From: Saccharopolyspora thermophila
GTDB taxonomy: Bacteria; Actinomycetota; Actinomycetes; Mycobacteriales; Pseudonocardiaceae
NCBI RefSeq assembly: GCF_014646075.1
Contig: NZ_BMMT01000008.1
Span: 1 to 64,000, forward strand
DNA: 64,000 nt
Reading direction: 5' to 3'
In this document: positions 55,537 to 64,000 of the stretch, in pieces
Numbering within the stretch: position 1 is the stretch's first letter
Layout of the letters: the number at the start of each line of letters is the position of its first letter
Translations under genes and position numbers: made by a program
Notes under the pieces: generated by a model
The model's input: only the letters and a program-made list of their open reading frames with translations
Database searches by the model: none
What the model was told of the DNA's origin: nothing

Positions 55537-56361
55537 TCACGCGTCCAGGACCGGAATCAGCTGCTCCTCCTCGTGGGCCAGGTGTCGCTCCAGCTCGTCG
55601 GCGAGCCGGTCCACTTCGGCCCGCACCAGCGCCGGGTCCGCCGCGGTCGACGAGACGACCTTGTGGAGTTCGGCCACCAGCGTGGCGATCCGCTCGTGCT
55701 CCGCGCGCAACCGCTCCAGCACCGGCGCGAGTTCGGGGTGGTGTTCGGTGAGGAACGGGAACATCGTGGTGTCCTCGCCGGTGTGGTGGTTGCGCAGTCC
55801 CTGGCACACCGTCAGGCAGTTGACCCGCAGCTGCGCTCCGATCCCGGGTCCGGACTCGGCGATCTCCCTGCGGATCAAGGAGAGTTCCCGCCGGAAAGCG
55901 TCGTGCAAAAGCTTCAGCCCGGCGCCCGGTGACGCCGCGTTCGGCGGTCCGCCGGAGACCGGTCGCAACGCCACGACCGGGATGGTGCGGGTGGTCCGGG
56001 CCTGGTAGGCGGCCCACCCCGGATCGGCCTCGGCGGCGCGGGCGAAGGCGCGGTCGCGGTCGGCGCCCTCGAGCACGGTGGCCCGCGCCTGGTAGGTGAA
56101 CACGCCGTCCTCGACGGTGACCAGCGGATTGGCCACCAGGTTGTGGAACCAGTCGGGGTGCTTCGGGGCACCGCCGGCGGAGGCGATGACCAGGACCTGG
56201 TCACCACCGTCGGGCAGGTAGCCGACGGGCGTGGTGTGCGGGGCGCCGGTGCGCGCGCCGGTGGTCGTCAGCAGCAGTCGGCCGCCCTCGAAGGGGCCGC
56301 CGACCCGGCCGTTGTTGGCGCGGAACTCGTCGATGATCCGCTGGTTGAAGTCGTTGGGCAT
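55537..56361 (-). CDS. Deazaflavin-dependent nitroreductase fused to hemerythrin domain
   Basis: 274 residues, ATG at 56361. Residues 1-130 are a split-barrel DUF385/Ddn-type F420 reductase (GRLLLTTTGARTGAPHTTPVGYL, NPLVTVEDGVFTYQARATV). Residues about 145-270 form a hemerythrin HHE four-helix bundle with the ligand pattern H (LLHDAFRREL), HHxxxE (NHHTGEDTTMFPFL), H (AEHERIATL) and HxxxxE (HLAHEEEQLIPVL), which would bind a di-iron site. The fusion joins a cofactor-F420 redox module to an oxygen- or NO-sensing/binding module. It is not part of the biosynthetic operon. Confidence 0.88.
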   Translation of the reverse strand: MPNDFNQRIIDEFRANNGRVGGPFEGGRLLLTTTGARTGAPHTTPVGYLPDGGDQVLVIASAGGAPKHPDWFHNLVANPLVTVEDGVFTYQARATVLEGADRDRAFARAAEADPGWAAYQARTTRTIPVVALRPVSGGPPNAASPGAGLKLLHDAFRRELSLIRREIAESGPGIGAQLRVNCLTVCQGLRNHHTGEDTTMFPFLTEHHPELAPVLERLRAEHERIATLVAELHKVVSSTAADPALVRAEVDRLADELERHLAHEEEQLIPVLDA

Positions 56362-56832
56362 GGGGCTCCAGGGATGAGTTGGCCCGCGGGCGGTGCTGCG
56401 CGGAACCGTCCTTCGGGCAGGCTGAATTCGTTGTGGGAAAAGGAAGAAGGCGCGTTGAAGCCGCCGGTCGCCGGTACGACCGGCTCAGGCGCGAAGAGAG
56501 CGCGGCACCATCGATGCGGCGCGAACAGCACGCGGAACGCGTGGTATCAGGGAAAGGGCGGGCTCCGCGCCCGCCGGGGCCTCACGCCCCGGCCGGGAAC
56601 CCAACTCGCTCGTGGCCCAAGGCCGACCCGGCAGTCACGACCGTGATCCTAGCCGAACGCAAACCACAGGAGCAACGACCACTCTCGCGCCGGGGGTGGG
56701 GATCCAAGCTCGCTCAACCTTGGGAGGTTTCCCGCCGGGGGGCCCTGGCTTGCGCCGCGGCAAGCGCCCGGGAGCCTGCCGCGGCGAGTGGGTGCGGGCT
56801 TGAGGCTCGGCGGGTCCGGGCGGGTGTGGGGT
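56362..56832. other. Intergenic region of about 470 bases, no gene seen
   Basis: This separates two minus-strand genes. It should contain the promoter of the F420-reductase/hemerythrin gene and the 3' end of the DUF1015 transcript. Open frames here are low-complexity and unsupported. Confidence 0.4.
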
Positions 56833-57831
56833 TCAGCGGAGTCTGCGGCGGAAGAGGTTCGGGGCCGGCTTGGGGTCGAACCACGTCGACTTTGCCGGCA
56901 TCACCAGCCCGGCGTCCGATGTGGACATCAGCTGGTCGATACTCGGCGGGTGCGGGGCGAAGTGAATCGTCCGGTGGGTCGCGCACCAGCAGGTGTCCAC
57001 GTTGTGGTGGCCGTCAACCGCCAGCTCCGGCAGGAGTTCCTCGTCCAGCACACGTGCGTCGAGCCCGTGGTACGGGTCGCGCCGGGTGCGCAGGTGCAGC
57101 CGGTACCACTGCTCGTCCAGCCGCACGGCGATCACCCCCGGTGCGGCCTCCGGCGCGGCTGCCGCCTCGATCCGCATCGTCGCCGGGTGCGTCGCGAGCT
57201 GCCGCAGCACCTCGCCGTCCGGCGGCACCGGCACGCACCGGTGGTAGCCGAGGATGCGCATCTCGTCGGCGGGGAACAGCGCCGCGAGCGTGTATGCGGC
57301 GGGGTGGGTGGGGCCGAGGTCGCGATGCCGGTCGGCGTACCGCCCGGCGACCCGCATCCGGTGGTGCCCGTCGGCGATGTAGAGCGCGTGGATGCGGCTG
57401 ACCTCGAAGTTCACCGCGCGCGCCCGCTCCGCGTCGCGCCGGATCCACACCGAGTGGGTGACCTCGCCCGTGGTCAGCCGCACGTCGGGGTCGGTGGTGG
57501 TGATCTCGGCCAGCTGGGCGCGCAGCAGCGGATGCCGGCGGTGCACCAGCATCACCGGCATCTGTTCGATCCCGGTGGCCTCGGTCAGCTCCTCCAGCTC
57601 CCGCTCGCGGTCGGGCTGGGTGGCCTCGTGGCACCGGATCCGGCCGGTGCGGTAGTCGTCCAGCGAGACCTCCAGGACCACCCCGGTCTGCCGGTGCCGC
57701 CCGGTCTCCATGCGGTACACCACGACCGCGGGGCTGGGCAGCCGCGCGTACTGTCCGGACGTCGTCCTGACCTGCGCGCGCGGCGGGCGCGTGGTGATGC
57801 CGCGGCGGTCCAGCGCGGGCGTGGTGCTCAT
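56833..57831 (-). CDS. DUF1015 family protein
   Basis: 332 residues, ATG at 57831 overlapping the stop of the dehydrogenase gene. Typical DUF1015 segments are SGQYARLPSPAVVVYRME, VVLEVSLDDYRTGRIRCHE, the conserved IADGHHRMRVAGRYAD (a possible active-site motif) and HPAAYTLAALFPADEMRILGYHR. The family is not biochemically defined but is often encoded beside serine-biosynthesis-type dehydrogenases, as here. A link to that pathway is inferred from this pairing. Confidence 0.9.
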   Translation of the reverse strand: MSTTPALDRRGITTRPPRAQVRTTSGQYARLPSPAVVVYRMETGRHRQTGVVLEVSLDDYRTGRIRCHEATQPDRERELEELTEATGIEQMPVMLVHRRHPLLRAQLAEITTTDPDVRLTTGEVTHSVWIRRDAERARAVNFEVSRIHALYIADGHHRMRVAGRYADRHRDLGPTHPAAYTLAALFPADEMRILGYHRCVPVPPDGEVLRQLATHPATMRIEAAAAPEAAPGVIAVRLDEQWYRLHLRTRRDPYHGLDARVLDEELLPELAVDGHHNVDTCWCATHRTIHFAPHPPSIDQLMSTSDAGLVMPAKSTWFDPKPAPNLFRRRLR

Positions 57832-58802
57832 GACGCGTCGCCGCAGTTGACGCAGTGCAGGACTTCGCCGGACGCGAACGCGTCGACCATCCGCACCACC
57901 TCGGCGGCCACCGCGTGCTGAGCCTGCTCGGTGGAGGCCCCGATGTGGTGGGTGCCGTAGACGTTGGGGTGCTTGACCAGCCGCGAGTCGATGGTGCCGG
58001 TGCCGGTGGCGGGTTCGTCGGCGAAGACGTCCAGCCCGGCGCGGACGTCCTTGGTCTCCATCGCCTCGATCAGCGCGTCCTCGTCGATGAGGTCGCCGCG
58101 CGCGGTGTTGAGGATGATCGTGCCCGGTTGCACGTGGGCGAGCAGGTCGCGGTCGACGAGGTGCCGCGTCGCGTCGGTGGCGGGCAGGTGCAGCGACAGC
58201 ACGTCGCAGGTCCGTGCGAGTTCGGGCAGGTCGTCGACGAACCGGATGCCGATGGCGCGGGCGCGTTCCAGGGTGTGCGGGTCGCGTCCGGGCTTGGCCA
58301 CGGCGTACACGGTGGTGCCCAGGGCCGCGACCCGTTCGGCGAAGGCCATCCCGATCCGCCCGAGTCCGATCACGCCGACGCGGCGGCCGAAGATGCCGCG
58401 GGCCCGGGAGTAGCGCTTCTTGTCCCAGCGCCCCGCACGCAGGTCGGCGACATTGTCGCAGATGGTGCGGTCCAGCGCCAGCAGCAGGGCGAGGGCCAGT
58501 TCGGCGACGGCGATCGCATTGCGGCCGGGCACGTTGCAGACCCGCACGCCCCGCCGTGCCGCGGCGGCGCAGTCGATCGTGTTGGTGCCGGAGCCGGCGC
58601 GGATGACCAGGCGCAGTGCGTCGGCGTTGTCGAACACCTCGGCGGGGACCCGGGTGCTGCGCACGATCAGGACCTCGCGGCCGGACAGCCGGTCGGCCAG
58701 CTGCCCGGTGGTGGTGTCCGGTTCGTACCGGCAGTCGTGGCCGCGTTCGACCAGGTCGGCCAGGTGCGGCTCGGGGAAGGCGTCGGCGAGCAGAACCCTC
58801 AT
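57828..58802 (-). CDS. D-2-hydroxyacid dehydrogenase, SerA-like without ACT domain
   Basis: 324 residues from an ATG at 58802 (GGGAG upstream). It has the catalytic Arg region IRAGSGTNTIDCAAAARRGV, the NAD-binding GVIGLGRIGMAFAERV, NTARGDLIDEDAL, the Glu of DVFADEP and the catalytic His in THHIGASTEQA (usual form PHIGAST). It resembles phosphoglycerate dehydrogenase but lacks the C-terminal regulatory domain, so it is unlikely to be feedback-controlled by serine. It is coupled to the DUF1015 gene by an ATGA overlap. Confidence 0.9.
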   Translation of the reverse strand: MRVLLADAFPEPHLADLVERGHDCRYEPDTTTGQLADRLSGREVLIVRSTRVPAEVFDNADALRLVIRAGSGTNTIDCAAAARRGVRVCNVPGRNAIAVAELALALLLALDRTICDNVADLRAGRWDKKRYSRARGIFGRRVGVIGLGRIGMAFAERVAALGTTVYAVAKPGRDPHTLERARAIGIRFVDDLPELARTCDVLSLHLPATDATRHLVDRDLLAHVQPGTIILNTARGDLIDEDALIEAMETKDVRAGLDVFADEPATGTGTIDSRLVKHPNVYGTHHIGASTEQAQHAVAAEVVRMVDAFASGEVLHCVNCGDAS

Positions 58803-59011
58803 CAGCAACTCCCAACCTGGGCCTCCGCCGGGCCCGGCGAGCGGTCAGCGAACGAACAGTGTTGCTCATTGCGAGACGGTTTGCGAATAGCGCAATAGTG
58901 ACGGTCGCGGTGAGCCGCCGTCAACACCCGGATACGCGTCTCGCCCGGGTCGAGCGACCATCGGTGGTAGCGGTCACGCCGCGTCGTCCGGTGCGGGAGC
59001 ACCGTCGCGGT

Positions 59012-59049
59012 GCGGGGCGCCCTTCACCGATGCTTGCAGGGTGCCCCGC
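59012..59049 (-). terminator. Hairpin downstream of the DUF4173 gene
   Basis: Twelve-bp arms at 59012-59023 and 59038-59049 (GCGGGGCGCCCT type, one G-T pair) with a 14-base loop, about 60 bases beyond the minus-strand stop at 59108. It separates this gene from the dehydrogenase operon. Confidence 0.6.
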
Positions 59050-59107
59050 ATCCCGTTCGGCCGCGTTCGGAGGATGACGGGACCGTGACGATCCCCGCCA
59101 CCGCCCG

Positions 59108-60877
59108 TCAGCGAGGCGCGAGGTGGTCGGAGAGGTTCCAGGACCGCCAGTCCTTCTCGTCCAGTTCGTTGACGATGCCGGCGACGATCTTCTGCCGCGT
59201 CGGCTCCGGGAGCTGCTGCAGCGCCGGGATCGCGTCGCTGGACAGCAACGACAGGTAGAAGGCGTCCAGCTTGCCGGTCTGCTGGTAGCGGGCGATGTTG
59301 CCCTCGGCGATCAGTCCCTCCGGGTTGATTGCCGCCAGCGCGAGCAGCGCGGCCATCGCCGTGCCCACCACGGCCCTGGGCAGCCAGGCCGCGCGCAACC
59401 GCACCCCGGCCGCGATGATCAGCAGATACACCACGCCCAACCACAGCTCGCACGTCATCACCAGCACGCGCAGCACGGTGTAGCCGTAGGCGGCCTGGTA
59501 GGCGCTCATGCGCAGCAACGCCGACGCCACGATCACCAGGGTCAGCACCGCCAGCGCCCCGGCCAGGCCGCGCAGCAGGTTGCGGTCCAGTCGCGACTCC
59601 TTGGGCGCCCAGCGGGCCGCCGCGCCGATGATCGGCAGGGTGAGGATGGTGACCACCATCAACTGCCAGAATCCGCTGCGCGCGTAGCCGGAGAAGGTGA
59701 GCCGGTCGGTGGTCAGCACGTGCTGTTCGCCACCGAACATCGGCGTGCTCTGCACCGCGACGAACGCCGCGAACAGCACCACGAGCACTCCGATCGGCAG
59801 TGCCCACTCCAGGCGGCGCAGGGTCCGCACCGGGTTCGTCCGCTCCGCCAGCTCCGGCGGGCGGGCCGTGGTGAACGCCGCACCCAGCGTCCCGGCGGCG
59901 AACAGCACGAACACGAACGTCCAGCGGAAGACCGTCTCCGCGTTGAGCGTCGGCAGAATCGTCGCCACCAACTCGGCGAAGTTCTCGTCGGCGCTGGCGA
60001 ACAACGCGCCGAAGACGACCAGCAGCACGATGCTGACCAGCACGGACACCGCCAGCCGCAGGCCGCCGCGGGTGCGCCGCAGTTCGCGGGTGCCGCGGAC
60101 GGTCCACGGCAGCGCGCGCAGCGTCGCGATCGGGATCGCGATGCTGGCCAGGGCGAACGACAGCACGGTGCGTGCACCCGTGACGGCCAGCGTCCCGGCG
60201 ACCGCTGCGGTGAGCACGCACAACGTCGTCAGCCACTCCGCCGCCCGGAAGGCGCACACCGCCAGCAGCAGCAACGCCAGGACCGCCCACCCGATCTGTC
60301 CGATGTGGACCTTCCGGCCGGCCTTGCGGCCCACCAGCAGCAGACCGGCCGCGGTGACCAGGCCGAGCAGCGGCCAGCCGATCCCGGGCGCGCCCAGCGG
60401 CACGAAGACCGCGGCTGCGGCGCCGCCGAGGACTGCGGCCAGCAGCGCGGCCGGGGCCGCGGACGGCTCGGGCCGGGGCCAGAAGTCGTCGAACATCGGC
60501 GGCACCGGCTGCGGGGTCCACGCGGCGGGCTGGTGGGGGAGGGGCGCCATGGGCGGCAGCGCCTGCTGGTTCGGCACCGATGCCATCCGCGGTCCGGCGG
60601 CCTGAGATACCACGCCGGCGGCCGGTTGCCCAGGGCCCTGCACGCTGTCCGCGGTCCCGCCCGGCTCGGCCTCGGCTGCTGGCGTCTGGTCCGCTCGCGG
60701 CTCGGCCGCGGCGCCCGCGGGCTTTTTGGCCTCGGTACCACCCGGCTGCTCCGCTGGCACAGCCGCAGCCGGTCGTGCTTCCGGTTGCGCGGCCACGGGC
60801 TCGGCCGCGGCACCCGCTGATCGCACCGGTCGGCCCGCCTCGTCGGGCTTCGAGGGCTCGCTCGCCTGGTCCGACAT
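59108..60877 (-). CDS. DUF4173 (DUF4153-like) polytopic membrane protein
   Basis: 589 residues, ATG at 60877 with GGAGGAAC upstream. The first 135 residues are a disordered Ala/Pro/Glu-rich region. About twelve membrane helices follow, with family segments GALFASADENFAELV, TVFRWTFVFVLFAAGTLGAAF, RLTFSGYARSGFWQLM and YGYTVLRVLVM. It ends with a cytoplasmic or extracellular helix (DEKDWRSWNLSDH). The function of DUF4173 is unknown; it is a common actinomycete membrane protein. It appears monocistronic. Confidence 0.9.
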   Translation of the reverse strand: MSDQASEPSKPDEAGRPVRSAGAAAEPVAAQPEARPAAAVPAEQPGGTEAKKPAGAAAEPRADQTPAAEAEPGGTADSVQGPGQPAAGVVSQAAGPRMASVPNQQALPPMAPLPHQPAAWTPQPVPPMFDDFWPRPEPSAAPAALLAAVLGGAAAAVFVPLGAPGIGWPLLGLVTAAGLLLVGRKAGRKVHIGQIGWAVLALLLLAVCAFRAAEWLTTLCVLTAAVAGTLAVTGARTVLSFALASIAIPIATLRALPWTVRGTRELRRTRGGLRLAVSVLVSIVLLVVFGALFASADENFAELVATILPTLNAETVFRWTFVFVLFAAGTLGAAFTTARPPELAERTNPVRTLRRLEWALPIGVLVVLFAAFVAVQSTPMFGGEQHVLTTDRLTFSGYARSGFWQLMVVTILTLPIIGAAARWAPKESRLDRNLLRGLAGALAVLTLVIVASALLRMSAYQAAYGYTVLRVLVMTCELWLGVVYLLIIAAGVRLRAAWLPRAVVGTAMAALLALAAINPEGLIAEGNIARYQQTGKLDAFYLSLLSSDAIPALQQLPEPTRQKIVAGIVNELDEKDWRSWNLSDHLAPR

Positions 60878-60991
60878 GTTCCTCCAGTCGTTCGTCCTTC
60901 ATCCTCTGGGACGCACGGCGGGGCGAGTGGTTCACCGGATGACCGGAACGTTATCTGGCCACGGTCACGGGTCCTGCAGTTCGAGGAAGTT

Positions 60992-61675
60992 TCATCGCGC
61001 CCCCGGTGCGCCGCCGTGGTGGGCCCGCGTGGTGGTCGCCTCGAAGACATGCGTGTCGGGCCCGAAGACGTCCTCGCAGGTGTAGTCGATGCTGTCGGTG
61101 GCGCGCAGCCCCAGCACGTCCCAGTTGTCGATGAGCGTCGCCTGCTTCTTGGGGAAGGTGAACACCGGCACTCGCCCGGTTTCCGCGCACCGCGCGGCGG
61201 AATGCAGGTGGTCGGCCAGCGCGATGCCGGACGCGAACTGCCAGTGGCCGCTGATCCGGTGGCCGCCGTCGACGCGGACAGCCGTGCCGGGTTTGGTGCT
61301 CTGCCCGGCCATCAGCGCGTGCTCGCCGCGGGCGACGTCGGGGTACGGCTCCCGCGCCGCCTCCGGCCCGAGGTAGGCGGCGGTGGTGCCGGTGACCATC
61401 TGCAGCGCCATGGTCGTCCAGGCCACCGAAGCGTCCCAATAGGACAGTTGCGCGATGGTGGCAAGCTGCTGGCGCGGACTGAACTCGTAGCCGCCCAGCT
61501 CGCGCGGGATGCCGATCCGGAACACGCCGCTGCCGTGCAGGGCCCGGACCACCTCGTCGGTGAGCCCGCCCCGCCGGTCGCACTCGTCGGCGTGGTCCTG
61601 GAACAGCGGGGCCAGCTCGGCCAGCCTGCGGTGGAGCGGATCGAACTCGTCGCTGGTGCGAAGCCTGGAGGTCAT
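60992..61675 (-). CDS. Truncated acyl-CoA-dehydrogenase-fold flavoprotein
   Basis: 227 residues, ATG at 61675. The N-terminal helical domain (LAPLFQDHADECDRRGG, GVFRIGIPRELGGYEF, DASVAWTTMALQMVTG) and the middle beta domain (GHRISGHWQFASGIALADHL, VLGLRATDSIDYTCEDVF) match group D flavin monooxygenases and acyl-CoA dehydrogenases of about 390 residues. The C-terminal four-helix domain is absent, and no continuation in another frame was found before 60877. That domain carries flavin contacts and the dimer interface, so the gene is probably a remnant. Confidence 0.8.
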   Translation of the reverse strand: MTSRLRTSDEFDPLHRRLAELAPLFQDHADECDRRGGLTDEVVRALHGSGVFRIGIPRELGGYEFSPRQQLATIAQLSYWDASVAWTTMALQMVTGTTAAYLGPEAAREPYPDVARGEHALMAGQSTKPGTAVRVDGGHRISGHWQFASGIALADHLHSAARCAETGRVPVFTFPKKQATLIDNWDVLGLRATDSIDYTCEDVFGPDTHVFEATTTRAHHGGAPGAR

Positions 61676-61989
61676 CCTCGTCTCCCGATGGGGTGCGCTG
61701 GGCCGGTGCCGGTGTGATCATCGGCGCCTCGCAGGCTGTGCGGTGGCGGTGCGACGCGGGACATGTTTCGCCGGGCGGCCACCGGGACAGCTGTGATTGT
61801 GTGTCGTGCATGACGGTGAATTTCCCACTGAAACCCATGTGGGTGAAGGTAAATCTGTGGCCGACGGGTTACTGTCGTGACACGTGCGCACGAACTGCCC
61901 TCGCTATGAGGGCTGGACAACAATGGGGGAGAGCGCCGGGGTGTGCCTGGGGGCGTGGTTCCGGTGCGTGACCACGGGAGTGGTCTGAA
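61676..61989. other. Divergent intergenic region, no gene seen
   Basis: 314 bases between the start of the truncated flavoprotein gene (minus) and the small gene at 61990 (plus). The middle (61790-61890) is less GC-rich and probably contains promoters. No clear operator was recognised. Confidence 0.4.
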
Positions 61990-62193
61990 ATGGATCTTGC
62001 TACGCGTTGTTGCGACCTCCCGTACGAGCAGTTGCGTGAGGAGATCGAGATCGCCGTTCGGGCCCGCGCGGAGGCCCGGAGCAGGGGTTCGGCCGCCGAT
62101 GCGGAAGTGGCCGAATCGGTGCTGAACTGGTTCCTGGAGGAACTCGCCGACCGGCTGCGCAACGGTGCGCAGCGCGAACCGGTGCCACAGTGA
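61990..62193 (+). CDS. Small acidic helical hypothetical protein
   Basis: 67 residues, ATG at 61990 with GGGAG about nine bases upstream. It is predicted to be helical and charged (YEQLREEIEIAVRARAEA, ADAEVAESVLNWFLEELADRL), with a Cys pair near the start (RCCDL). No family was recognised. It is convergent with the nitroreductase gene, five bases between stops. Confidence 0.55.
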   Translation: MDLATRCCDLPYEQLREEIEIAVRARAEARSRGSAADAEVAESVLNWFLEELADRLRNGAQREPVPQ

Positions 62194-62197
62194 CCGG

Positions 62198-63172
62198 TCA
62201 CGAATGGTTCGACGCCGGCAGCTCGTCGATGAGCAGCTCGTCGGCGGACCGGCGGGGCGCGGCCGGGGACGGAGTCCCGTAGCCGATGCGGAGCAGCGCC
62301 TGGGGGTGCACCGCACCACCGAGCAGGTCGCGCAACTCCGCGCGGGTCTCCGGGAGTCCGACGACCTCGGGCAGCGCGACCGCGACCAGCCCGCGGGCGG
62401 TGGCGGTCAGCCAGACCCGTTGCATCGCCTGGCCCGCCCGCAGCTCGGCCTCCGGGCTGTTCTCGCAGGTGCCCAGCACGACCAGCAGCGGTTGTGCGTC
62501 CGGGGCGGCGGGCGGCGGGGTCGCTCGTTCCGCGAAGTCCTGCTGCGGCGACCGGCTGCGGGGTTCCGGGACAGCGGGCGCCTCGACGTCAGTCCGCTCG
62601 GCCCAGGTGGCCAGCTCGGCGCAGAACCGGGGATCGGCCATCCGGGCGCGGTGTGCGCCGCGCACCAGCACCTCGACCGCGTCGCGTTCGCGGGGCTGGA
62701 CGAGGTGCAGGAAGCCGCCCTCGACCCGGGCGGCCTCGACGAGCTCGTGCTGCTTGCTCTCGGGGACCGCGGTGGGACGGAACGGCTGCCGCTGCGTCCG
62801 GCGGTCGCTGATGGCCTCGTACAGGGCGATCTGCTCGGCCTCCGGGCGCTGGTGGCCGGCGCTGCGCACCTCCGCCAGCACCGTCGGCGTGGCCGCTGGC
62901 GGCAGCAGGGACACGATCGGCCGCACACCGGCGTGCGCCAGCGCAAGGCGCAGGTTCATCAGCGCCGCACCGCAGGCCAGCCGGAGTTCGTGGTCGTCGG
63001 GATCGGCGACCGGCAGCCGTCGGCCGGGATCGGCGTGCATCTCGATGACGCGCGGCAGCACGCGGAATCGCCACGGCTGGCAGTTGTGCAGCGAGGGGGC
63101 TCGCCCGGCCAGCCGGATGGCCTGCTCGATCTGGTCCGGCACCAGGTCGAAGACCGCCGGGAACCGTTGCAT
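62198..63172 (-). CDS. Acg-family nitroreductase-like flavoprotein
   Basis: 324 residues, ATG at 63172. It has the signature AIRLAGRAPSLHNCQPWRFRV, LACGAALMNLRLALAHAG and the second half-domain with SDRRTQRQPFRP and QAMQRVWLTATARGLV. Acg proteins consist of two fused nitroreductase folds; several lack ordinary activity and may sequester FMN, and in mycobacteria they belong to the dormancy regulon. Promoter-level evidence for similar control is not visible here. Confidence 0.88.
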   Translation of the reverse strand: MQRFPAVFDLVPDQIEQAIRLAGRAPSLHNCQPWRFRVLPRVIEMHADPGRRLPVADPDDHELRLACGAALMNLRLALAHAGVRPIVSLLPPAATPTVLAEVRSAGHQRPEAEQIALYEAISDRRTQRQPFRPTAVPESKQHELVEAARVEGGFLHLVQPRERDAVEVLVRGAHRARMADPRFCAELATWAERTDVEAPAVPEPRSRSPQQDFAERATPPPAAPDAQPLLVVLGTCENSPEAELRAGQAMQRVWLTATARGLVAVALPEVVGLPETRAELRDLLGGAVHPQALLRIGYGTPSPAAPRRSADELLIDELPASNHS

Positions 63173-63317
63173 GGTGCCCCTCCTCGCAGGTCACGAGCAC
63201 CACCTGGCACTCGTCACGGTGCCAGCGCCGCGGTGGTGCGGGCAGGGTCCAACGACCTGCGACCCCGATCGTGCTCGGCAGGCCCCGCCGTGCAGCGCGG
63301 CGAGGCCGAGCGGTTCC

Positions 63318-63629
63318 TCAGTCGGCGCGGCGGGATTCGGGGCTGAGGCGGGAGCCGGGAGCGGCCAGGCTGCCGCGGGCGGCCACCAGCGCGGAGCGGG
63401 CGTCGTCGCGGTCGCCCCGGGCCAGGTGCTGGGCGGCGGTGCGCACGGCGGAGGCCGCCGCGGCGGAGATGTCGATCTGCGGGTTCTGGTCGAGCAGGCC
63501 GACCGCACGGGTCAGCTCGCGGTGGGCGCGTTCCGGGGTGTTGCTCTGCGCGGTGAGAATGTCGATCAGCGCGGTGTCCACCGCGTCGCGCAGGGCCGCC
63601 TCGGTCGAGGTGTGTGATCCGGCACTCAC
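63318..63629 (-). CDS. Small helical hypothetical protein
   Basis: 103 residues from a GTG at 63629; the ribosome binding site is weak, and a longer frame begins at 63680. It is predicted all-helical (AALRDAVDTALIDILTAQSN, RAHRELTRAVGLLDQ, AASAVRTAAQHLARGDRDDARSAL), like a helical hairpin or TPR-like fragment. No family was recognised. Confidence 0.55.
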   Translation of the reverse strand: MSAGSHTSTEAALRDAVDTALIDILTAQSNTPERAHRELTRAVGLLDQNPQIDISAAAASAVRTAAQHLARGDRDDARSALVAARGSLAAPGSRLSPESRRAD

Positions 63630-63813
63630 GAGGCGGCAGTCTACGGGGCTCGATGCGGCTTTCCAGCCCGCGAAGATCACCCACAGGGGTGATATCGGGT
63701 TGTGCCGCTCGGCTCATCGACGCTGGGCTGACGCGGGGACTTATGCCCCTTGAGCCGTTTTCGCGTCGTGTTATCCAGAAGACAACGACAGGTCCGAGGA
63801 ATGGAGCCGCGGC

Positions 63814-64000
63814 ATGGATGACCCTTCCGACGCCGGGTGCCTGGACGCGCACAGCTCGGGCATGGCCGCGGCGCGCCCGTGGTCGCAGGAGGAGCTGCGG
63901 GCGAACCGGGAGGCCCGCTCCCACCGCTGCACGCTGAACCTGGCGGTGCTGCGGGCACCGCTGGCCGGTGTCGAACTCGACTCCCGGGACCACGCGATGC
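63814..64000 (+). CDS. Unknown protein, 5' part only
   Basis: An ATG at 63814 opens a frame of 62 codons that runs off the window (start MDDPSDAGCLDAHSS, later WSQEELRANREARSHRC). GGAG lies nine bases upstream. Codon choice is strongly GC-ending, as expected for real coding sequence, but the family cannot be told from this fragment. Confidence 0.45.
   Translation, partial: MDDPSDAGCLDAHSSGMAAARPWSQEELRANREARSHRCTLNLAVLRAPLAGVELDSRDHAM

Overview
The window is about 64 kb of very GC-rich DNA with GTG starts, tightly overlapping operons and many actinomycete-restricted families (DUF6879, DUF397, GvpY/GvpZ, DUF5937, DUF4173, class F sortase). It most resembles a Pseudonocardiales-type actinomycete chromosome. 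No rRNA, tRNA or canonical CRISPR array was recognised.

Layout. 0-2 kb: a DUF6879 gene pair and an aegerolysin-like plus CBM2-like protein. 2.4-8 kb: a TetR regulator divergent from an MMPL exporter (with a dead ABC-ATPase-like tail) and a YhgE/Pip protein; three perfectly phased 17-bp dyads lie between them. 8.1-14.5 kb: a complete actinomycete gas-vesicle operon (gvpY-Z-A-F-G-O-J-L-S-K) and a GlsB-type stress membrane protein. 14.7-16.4 kb: a frameshifted SnoaL-like gene and a dienelactone hydrolase. 16.7-21 kb: a glycine-rich system of two paralogous leader-plus-Gly-rich small proteins, a secreted Gly-rich protein and a membrane M50 metalloprotease with an N-terminal PqqD/RRE-like domain. 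21-25.3 kb: a PAS-GGDEF-EAL protein and a stand-alone ketosynthase. 25.4-31.3 kb: a LacI-controlled cyclitol/sugar catabolism and ABC uptake operon. 31.4-34.2 kb: a class F sortase, a Pro/Cys-repeat wall protein and a CX5R phosphatase.

34.46-41.92 kb is a discrete mobile element: 208-bp terminal inverted repeats (about 97% identical), flanking 14-bp direct repeats (13/14), and a multiply frameshifted Cas1 relative whose reading frame continues into an IS5/DUF4096-like HTH domain. This is a casposon-like arrangement. Its cargo (XRE regulator, small proteins, radical SAM/SPASM remnant, AAA ATPase, APH-like protein) shows repeated damage.

42.1-54.0 kb is a ten-gene biosynthetic operon on the minus strand, mostly translationally coupled: HPPD, UbiA prenyltransferase, polyprenyl diphosphate synthase, squalene-hopene-cyclase-like protein, two FAD monooxygenases, two methyltransferases and two P450s, with a divergent DUF5937 regulator. 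The set predicts a homogentisate-derived, cyclised, methylated and oxidised meroterpenoid, formally parallel to tocopherol biosynthesis but with a cyclase lacking the DXDD acid motif. 55.5-64 kb holds a deazaflavin-reductase/hemerythrin fusion, a DUF1015 plus SerA-like pair, a DUF4173 membrane protein, a truncated acyl-CoA-dehydrogenase-like gene, an Acg-type nitroreductase and small unknown genes.
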